From an uncultured Blautia sp. (GTDB taxonomy: Bacteria > Bacillota > Clostridia > Lachnospirales > Lachnospiraceae), in contig CAKROW010000084.1 in NCBI GenBank assembly GCA_934373235.1, positions 1-9,307 of the forward strand: 9,307 nt of DNA. The letters run 5' to 3'. The notes under the pieces are model-generated. The model was not told where the DNA came from. It did no database searches and saw only the letters and a program-made list of their open reading frames with translations. Below are positions 5,358 through 9,307 of this stretch, in pieces. Position numbers and translations under genes: made by a program. Each line of letters starts with the position of its first letter. The first letter of the stretch is position 1.

Positions 5358-5841
5358 GTAGTGCTTTGTCCAAACCATAGACTTCTCTCATTGAGATGTC
5401 ATGCGCTTCATCAATACTTGTGATATTGATCCGATAGCTGTCATGAGCAATACGATCTATGATTGCATCTGCCAGAGGACTGTCATCGCCGCCTAACTGG
5501 TCATACCATTCTTCGAATTCATACTAAGAACAGAAGATGGTGGATGACCTTCTGCGTCTCCAGTGCAAAAGTTCAAAGATATCCTTCTGTTCAGACTCTG
5601 TTGGTTTCAGCAGAAGCCATTCATCTAGAATGAGAACTAAAGGATTGGCTTATTTTGCCATGACCTTACGATAGTTTCCTTCACTCCTAGCAATCTCAAG
5701 ATCAATCAGGAGATCTGGGAGACGTACATACTTGGTATTGTAGTACTGCTTACATGCTTACGTTCCGAAAGCACATGCCATGTATGTTTTACCACAGCCT
5801 GTTGCACCGGTAATAAAAAGATAACTACTTGATTCAACTGA
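5350..5841 (-). pseudogene. istB: istB-like (IS21 family) transposition ATPase, truncated and interrupted
   Basis: The minus-strand frame ending at TAA (5350-5352) reads SSYLFITGATGCGKTYMACA at its start, with an intact Walker A GATGCGKT (5785-5808). It continues YYNTKYVRLPDLLIDLEIAR, then a Walker B-like LVLILDEWLLL, the segment QKDIFELLHWRR, SSTIFCS, and finally SPLADAIIDRIAHDSYRIN and DISMREVYGLDKALRE. This is the IstB/DnaC-like ATPase that assists IS21 transposase IstA. Three in-frame stops interrupt it: TAA at 5758-5760, TAA at 5650-5652 and TAG at 5524-5526. A further stop at 5842-5844 marks where homology ends, so roughly the first 90 residues of a normal IstB are missing. No istA is present. 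It is clearly non-functional. Confidence 0.88.
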
Positions 5842-5929
5842 TTACTACTTGTTATTATACTACAATATTCCCCCAATTTTTCTCTAATATTATTGGAATT
5901 TTTCTATAAATAAAATGTTTTCCTACTTT
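5842..5929. other. AT-rich spacer after tnpV
   Basis: No gene fits here. The stretch holds a direct repeat CAAGTAGT (about 20-bp period, within 5826-5853) and distant ATATTATT/AATAATAT arms, neither of which makes a convincing terminator for the upstream relaxase-tnpV unit. A TATAAT word near 5855 lacks a -35 partner. Confidence 0.4.
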
Positions 5930-6307
5930 TTAATAATATACAATTTCTTTTACCACAATCTCCTCCGCACAAGCCCGGATATTATTCATTCTTCCAACCC
6001 ACGCCATCTGATCCTGCATCTTCAGTTCTTCCGTCACTCCATGCGCTCCTTTCATCTGCTCCACCAGTCTGTCCATCATCTGATAACACTCCTCGTCAAT
6101 CTGATGCAGATGCTCATTTAACTTCCCGGCAAGTACCAGCTCCAGATATAATCCCTTCCGATGCTCCTGCAAATATGTCTTTCTCAGCATTCCATACTTT
6201 CCAATCGGATACTCTGTCTCTTCCGGGAGATACAGGTCTGGATAATACAGACCGTCCTCTCCTAAAGTATAACTGATTCCATTTTCTCCCATAATGTGTT
6301 TCTCCAT
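5930..6307 (-). CDS. tnpV: TnpV, transposon-encoded protein
   Basis: This 125-residue protein shows the full TnpV pattern: ISYTLGEDGLYYPDLYLPEE (11-30), IGKYGMLRKTYLQEHRKGLY (35-54), GKLNEHLHQID, VTEELKMQDQMAWVGRMNNI (91-110) and a C-terminal AEEIVVKEIVYY. TnpV was named from the Tn4451/Tn4453 mobilizable transposons of clostridia; its molecular role is not established. The start at 6307 is chosen because AGGAGG, partly formed by the relaxase stop codon, lies 6-7 bases before it and the family begins near here. The long upstream extension to 6421 only reads through the relaxase gene in another frame. It lies 10 bp behind the relaxase and is surely co-transcribed with it. Confidence 0.92.
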   Translation of the reverse strand: MEKHIMGENGISYTLGEDGLYYPDLYLPEETEYPIGKYGMLRKTYLQEHRKGLYLELVLAGKLNEHLHQIDEECYQMMDRLVEQMKGAHGVTEELKMQDQMAWVGRMNNIRACAEEIVVKEIVYY

Positions 6308-6317
6308 GATTGTCCTC

Positions 6318-7844
6318 CTATCTTGCTCCCCGATCTTTGTTCTGACTACGAATATGCTGTTTATTTTTCTGTTCATTCTGTATTTCTTGTTTCTTTTCTG
6401 CCAGCTTCGCCCTAATACCATGTGCTACTGGCTCTTTTCCTGTTTCTTTCTTCCATTTTTCTATTGCAGTTCGATACTGACTATACTCAGTTTGAGAAGC
6501 CTTAAAATCCTTTAAAAAATCCTGTACACTTCTATAACAGATCTTCTGCACAATCCTTGGAAGGTAATCTTTCATATCTTTGATCTGGCTTTTCAGTTCA
6601 TCAATTTCTTTCTGCAATTCTTTTTTCTTTCTTCCTTTAAACCATCCCGTGACTTCTGACAGTTCTTTCTTCTTTGCAGAAAGCTGTTTTTGTTTCTGTT
6701 GAATTGCACCGTTTTGATCTTCCAGTTCTTTATTCACTTTAAATAGTTTCGGATACTTTGATGCAAGCCTCGTCATTTTAGGTTGTTCCGGTTCTGCCTT
6801 TTCTTCTTTTGTTGTCTTGACTGCTGCCGTGCTATTTTCAGCAACATACTCTGGGTGTTCTGCTTCCGTTTGCTCTATCTGTTTTGGCACTTCCCTGGGT
6901 TTCTTAAAAAGCACACTTGCTATCAAAAACTCCAATGCCTCAACGGCCACTGTTACAACTCCGGAAAATAATCGTGGTCTGTTTCCACGCCGGGCAATTG
7001 ATTCCCTGATTGGCTCCGTGATTTCTTTTCGCTTCACTTCCATTATCTTCAGTTCCGGCACTCCACTAATCAATGCCATATCAACAGCTCTGTTCCATTC
7101 TCGGCGTTTTTGATTATCCGCTTCTATTTCCTGTGCTTTCGGATTATTTTTTCCAATTTTCTTTGTGGCAAGATACACACTGCCACGCTCAAACACTTTC
7201 AACTTCTGATTCTCATCTTTCACGTAAATATTAATTAAATCTGTATAAGAATGCTTTACCTCATCCAGAAATGAATGACTCTTGAAGCGTTCATCTTTCG
7301 CTGTAAACAGCTCCTTTTCATAGACTTCGCCTTTTTTCAAAATGTGGCAACCTTCTCGTATCTCGCCATCTTCTCCTAATATCTCTTTCTTGGTTCGGAC
7401 ATGTTTTCCATTTTCATCATAAAACATATTTCTGCTGGCAATCTTAATGATTGGTTCATCCAGTAGTTTCCGTTCTGCAAATATCAAATGAATGTGATAA
7501 TTGGTCTTTCTTTTATTGTGGTGCAAAGCAGCAATACACTCTGTTCCATAATTCTGTTTAAAATGATTTGTAAAAAGCTGCAGCAATCTATCCGGCTGAT
7601 ATTCTGTAAAACTCTCTGGCAAAGCAATGATCAGTTCTCTTGCCTCAATACATTTTCCTTCTGTTCCACTTTTTGCAAATTCTTCCTGATTACATTTTGC
7701 AAGTTCCCGCCAGAATTTCCGTTCTGTGGTTTCATAAACTGCATAGAGGTTTTCCTGTTTTGCATGACTGGATATATAAGTGATCCTGCCTTTTACATTG
7801 CTTAGTTTTGTCATTTGAATAAATGAATTTCTTCCAATAGGCAC
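6318..7844 (-). CDS. mobL: MobA/MobL-type relaxase
   Basis: The 508-residue protein nicks the transfer origin and pilots the strand during conjugative mobilization. The N-terminal catalytic part contains NVKGRITYISSHAKQENLYA (about 16-35, with tyrosines 23 and 34 as candidate nucleophiles) and the metal-binding motif HHNKRKTNYHIHLIFAER (108-125), with H117 and H119 forming the H-x-H signature and H108/H109 nearby. Residues about 180-285 are a charged conserved middle. A weakly hydrophobic stretch (about 292-313) and a lysine/glutamate-rich coiled coil (about 370-432) follow. The start is uncertain: GTG at 7844 has AGGAGG only about 2 bases away, and ATG at 7814 is an alternative. It is followed closely by tnpV and preceded by palindromic DNA that probably holds its target. 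Confidence 0.92.
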   Translation of the reverse strand: MPIGRNSFIQMTKLSNVKGRITYISSHAKQENLYAVYETTERKFWRELAKCNQEEFAKSGTEGKCIEARELIIALPESFTEYQPDRLLQLFTNHFKQNYGTECIAALHHNKRKTNYHIHLIFAERKLLDEPIIKIASRNMFYDENGKHVRTKKEILGEDGEIREGCHILKKGEVYEKELFTAKDERFKSHSFLDEVKHSYTDLINIYVKDENQKLKVFERGSVYLATKKIGKNNPKAQEIEADNQKRREWNRAVDMALISGVPELKIMEVKRKEITEPIRESIARRGNRPRLFSGVVTVAVEALEFLIASVLFKKPREVPKQIEQTEAEHPEYVAENSTAAVKTTKEEKAEPEQPKMTRLASKYPKLFKVNKELEDQNGAIQQKQKQLSAKKKELSEVTGWFKGRKKKELQKEIDELKSQIKDMKDYLPRIVQKICYRSVQDFLKDFKASQTEYSQYRTAIEKWKKETGKEPVAHGIRAKLAEKKQEIQNEQKNKQHIRSQNKDRGAR

Positions 7845-7892
7845 TCCCTCCTTGTCTTCGGCAAAATAAATTCTGCCATATCATTTGTGAGT

Positions 7893-7936
7893 GGATGCAT
7901 CGGCATCCGTTTACGAACTATCCGCCTGTCGGCGGA
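7893..7936. repeat. Two adjacent perfect hairpins upstream of the relaxase start
   Basis: GGATGC-atcg-GCATCC (7893-7908) and TCCGCC-tgtc-GGCGGA (7921-7936) each have a 6-bp perfect stem and a 4-base loop, 12 bp apart. They lie 49-92 bp upstream of the relaxase start codon. They may be recognition hairpins of the transfer origin or structures in the relaxase mRNA leader. Confidence 0.6.
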
Positions 7937-7951
7937 ACAGCTCCCGGCAGG

Positions 7952-8002
7952 GCGAAATATCCTGAGTACAAATCTTTAATTTGTGCGATGGGTGTATTTC
8001 GC
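7952..8002. repeat. Nested inverted repeat (cruciform-like)
   Basis: Outer arms GCGAAATA (7952-7959) and TATTTCGC (7995-8002) are perfectly complementary and enclose an inner perfect hairpin ACAAAT (7968-7973) / ATTTGT (7979-7984) with a 5-base loop. The two-level symmetry is unlikely to be chance. In context it is a good candidate for the relaxase binding region. Confidence 0.6.
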
Positions 8003-8071
8003 TCTCAAACGCCGAGGGCTTTGTGAGATGCTTCCTACATCTACCATAACTTGGCTTTAACTTTTCATTTT

Positions 8072-8109
8072 GGGCGTATCCGCCCTCTTTTTTCTGCCCG
8101 TATCCGGGC
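8072..8109. repeat. Twin hairpins with the same loop (GATA) and exchanged stem bases
   Basis: On the plus strand GGGCG-tatc-CGCCC (8072-8085) and GCCCG-tatc-CGGGC (8096-8109) are two 14-base perfect hairpins 10 bp apart with identical loops (GATA on the minus strand). Their stems differ at paired positions in a compensating way, so the structure rather than the sequence is kept. Short T-runs follow on the plus strand, short A-runs on the minus strand, so neither is a leftward terminator. Confidence 0.65.
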
Positions 8110-8158
8110 TTATTTTTTACCCCTAACAACCAAACGGCTATTTCTCTTCCTGTCTGCT

Positions 8159-8386
8159 TTATTCCGGTATCCTTGCCCGTACATACTCCAGATCTCCGCA
8201 ATACGGTGTTCCAACCAAATACCATTCTCTCGCCAGATTCATTTCCATTCGTGTCTTTACCCACTGATCATCAACCAGAACTTCCAGACATTCTCCGCAG
8301 TGAAATCCTGGATCAATCCATAAGTCTGATGACAATAATCCATATCTTTTGTTATAACTGTTGTAACCTAATCTTCCTTCTCTCAT
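8159..8386 (-). CDS. DUF5348 family protein
   Basis: This 75-residue protein carries the DUF5348 pattern: a start MREGRLGYNSYNKRYGLLSS, the core FHCGECLEVLVDDQWVKTRM (28-47) and EMNLAREWYLVGTPYCGD (48-65), ending in VRARIPE. Proteins of this family are small beta-rich domains regularly found beside relaxase genes of mobilizable elements in Clostridia; no function is established. The ATG at 8386 has GGGAGA about 8 bases before it. It sits between the small charged protein and the putative transfer origin, so an accessory role in mobilization is plausible but unproven. Confidence 0.88.
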   Translation of the reverse strand: MREGRLGYNSYNKRYGLLSSDLWIDPGFHCGECLEVLVDDQWVKTRMEMNLAREWYLVGTPYCGDLEYVRARIPE

Positions 8387-8560
8387 GGTGTCATTCTCCC
8401 TTCATTTATCGTTTCCGCAGGGACGCTCTGAATCAGGGCCCCCTTTTGAAAATGTTTTTCTTCGCCAATCAACTACCGACTGCACCTTACAGACCTTCTC
8501 TTTGTTTGTTATCTACAGGTGCGTGGCACGCTCCTGTCATAAGGTCATCAAACAGAATCT
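8387..8560. other. Intergenic stretch with an imperfect palindrome
   Basis: The 174-bp gap between the small charged protein gene and DUF5348 carries a dyad with 10-base arms 8516-8525 (CAGGTGCGTG) and 8527-8536 (CACGCTCCTG) that match at 9 of 10 positions around a single central base. A near-palindrome around CTGAATCAG lies at about 8430. I see no promoter I would defend. The dyad looks like a protein-binding site rather than a terminator because no T-run follows. Confidence 0.45.
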
Positions 8561-8803
8561 TTACCAACGAAAGTCCTCATGCATTCCGCACTTATCCAAA
8601 TATTCCTGTCTCGCCTTTTCTCGTTCTTCCTCGGTTGGTGCTGTTTTGAATGTTGTATATAACTGACGTTTTACCATACTGTCTAATTTTTCCATCAATG
8701 CTTTTTCTATCTCCGGCAAATATTCCTCGTTCCTGGCAAGATGATACTGGAACAATGCCAGTAATAAATCTTTTGATATCTGTACCTGTGATTTTCTTTC
8801 CAT
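8561..8803 (-). CDS. Small charged helical protein of mobilizable elements
   Basis: The 80-residue protein is rich in lysine and glutamate and predicted helical: KDLLLALFQYHLARNEEYLP (11-30), EIEKALMEKLDSMVKRQLYT (31-50), then TAPTEEEREKARQEYLDKCG and a terminal DFRW. Close relatives occur next to relaxase and DUF5348 genes in Lachnospiraceae elements, sometimes under the misleading database name complexin-2. No function is known. The ATG at 8803 has AAAGGAG 4-5 bases before it. It follows the ATPase gene by 91 bp, a gap filled by the GTGACG repeat cluster, which may control its expression. Confidence 0.82.
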   Translation of the reverse strand: MERKSQVQISKDLLLALFQYHLARNEEYLPEIEKALMEKLDSMVKRQLYTTFKTAPTEEEREKARQEYLDKCGMHEDFRW

Positions 8804-8816
8804 GTTTCTCCTTTCC

Positions 8817-8898
8817 GTGACGGTCGTGACGATAGTGACGATATTTTCACTACCGTCACGCTATATAAAATACCGTCACAACCGTCACATATCGTCAC
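8817..8898. repeat. Seven-copy GTGACG/CGTCAC repeat cluster with a 14-base hairpin
   Basis: On the plus strand GTGACG occurs at 8817, 8826 and 8835, a strict 9-bp period. The inverse CGTCAC occurs at 8854, 8874, 8883 and 8893. The last copy overlaps the stop codon of the ATPase gene. The opposed copies form a hairpin with 14-base arms (8825-8838 and 8847-8860) and one mismatch, wobble-compatible in the transcribed strand. Iterated short repeats beside a replication ATPase can be an origin of replication (iterons) or a regulator's operator; the hairpin could also act in mRNA ahead of the next gene. Confidence 0.7.
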
Positions 8899-9307
8899 GC
8901 TTGTTTTCCAACAAAGGTTAATCTAATTTTTCTTCCATCGTGTCCTCGTTCTGTTTTATACTGGATTCCATATTCCAGAATCAATCGTTCCAGGCTGACA
9001 TTTAATTTTCGTGATAATGCGTTCGGCTGCATTTCCACCTGCAATACTTCCACAAGCTCTGTTGCTGTTCCTGCCCACTCTGGCGTAGTTTCTGTTACAA
9101 GTTCTTTGATTTTTTCCAACACTGGATCTTCTGGTTCTTTCCAAAGTTCTGTTTCTGTCTTGGTAAGTTCCCAGACACATCTCTCCCGATTAAAGTTCAA
9201 CCACAGTTTCTGATCCTGCTGGTCACGCCCTGCCACTTCCAGAACTGCCTTATTATCTGTCCGTTTTTCTTTCTGCATGACGAATGCTCCATCCGCAGCT
9301 CCAAGCA
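8895..9307 (-). CDS. C-terminal part of a RepA-like AAA/RecA-type ATPase (cut by the right edge)
   Basis: The reading frame is open to the window edge; 136 residues are visible. The ATG at 9278 is internal, because in-frame sequence before it (LGAADGAFV) continues into QKEKRTDNKAVLEVAGRDQQ. This resembles the last strands of the RecA-like core in RepA-type hexameric helicases of mobile elements (the GAADGAF and GRD segments). A linker KLWLNFNRERCVWELT follows, then a winged-helix-like C-terminus: EWAGTATELVEVLQ, PNALSRKLNVSLERLILEYG and GRKIRLTF. Walker motifs would lie outside the window. A role in replication of the excised element is inference from family and neighbours. The stop TGA lies inside the GTGACG repeat cluster. 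Confidence 0.8.
   Translation of the reverse strand, partial: LGAADGAFVMQKEKRTDNKAVLEVAGRDQQDQKLWLNFNRERCVWELTKTETELWKEPEDPVLEKIKELVTETTPEWAGTATELVEVLQVEMQPNALSRKLNVSLERLILEYGIQYKTERGHDGRKIRLTFVGKQA

Larger units (their letters stand above)
7845..8158. other. Probable transfer-origin / relaxase leader region (314 bp without a gene)
   Basis: Between the DUF5348 gene and the relaxase lies a region dense in hairpins: GGATGC/GCATCC (7893-7908), TCCGCC/GGCGGA (7921-7936), a nested repeat at 7952-8002, and twin hairpins at 8072-8109. Transfer origins of mobilizable elements commonly sit just upstream of the relaxase gene and contain such inverted repeats. I cannot identify the nick site. A 117-codon frame crosses the region on the minus strand but overlaps DUF5348 and looks like a by-product of the repeats. 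An RNA leader that controls the relaxase is the main alternative. Confidence 0.6.

Noticed and set aside
4960..5361. 133-codon plus-strand reading frame
   Set aside because: It is antisense to the istB and tnpV remnants, and its sequence is explained by them.
5350..5841. Stop-codon recoding or selenocysteine-like readthrough in istB
   Set aside because: The stops are TAA, TAA and TAG, which serve as normal stops in neighbouring genes; the gene is also N-terminally truncated, so decay explains it.
5842..5900. Promoter at the TATAAT word near 5855 for the istB remnant
   Set aside because: No -35 hexamer lies at 16-18 bp, and the downstream gene is dead.
7911..8264. 117-codon minus-strand reading frame over the hairpin region
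   Set aside because: It overlaps DUF5348 in another frame and its repetitive glycine-rich content comes from the twin hairpins; no ribosome binding site supports it.
8817..8898. CRISPR array
   Set aside because: Repeats are only 6 bases, in both orientations, and spacers are 3-14 bases; this is an iteron or operator-like cluster.
8707..8898. 63-codon minus-strand reading frame across the GTGACG repeats
   Set aside because: It overlaps the small charged protein in another frame, and its N-terminus is only translated repeat.

Overview
The window reads as part of a mobilizable element in a low-GC Gram-positive gut-type bacterium, most likely a Clostridia/Lachnospiraceae member. This is inferred from the protein families (MobA/MobL-type relaxase, TnpV, DUF5348, DUF3791/DUF3990), the strong AGGAGG-type ribosome binding sites and the AT-rich composition. 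Every gene I accept is on the minus strand, so transcription runs from the right edge (9307) towards the left edge (1).

Right part (about 9307 to 5930) is the mobilization and replication backbone. In transcription order it holds the C-terminal end of a RepA-like AAA/RecA-type ATPase that runs off the right edge, a cluster of seven GTGACG/CGTCAC repeats, a small charged protein, a DUF5348 protein, a palindrome-rich 314-bp region that probably holds the transfer origin and relaxase leader, a 508-residue relaxase with an HIH motif, and an intact TnpV.

Middle part (about 5930 to 4930) is mobile-element debris: an N-terminally truncated istB (IS21-type ATPase) with three in-frame nonsense codons, then the C-terminal part of a second, frameshifted tnpV, closed by a perfect 11-bp terminator-like hairpin.

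Left part (about 4930 to 327) is cargo. It holds a GyrI-like ligand-binding protein with its own promoter, an XRE-type regulator with four membrane segments whose gene overlaps that of a DUF2007 protein, a fused DUF3791-DUF3990 protein (predicted ADP-ribosyltransferase-like toxin) overlapping the gene of a small putative partner, and a promoter-driven, tightly packed three-gene operon of unrecognised proteins. This operon (a 217-residue protein, a HEAT-like protein and a 171-residue protein) is the best candidate for an undescribed system. Its position next to a toxin-antitoxin-like unit on a mobile element would fit a defence or stability function, but nothing in the sequence proves that.

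The leftmost 326 bp hold no gene I can support. They contain palindromes, a short direct repeat and a consensus promoter with a ribosome binding site for a gene that must start just outside the left edge.
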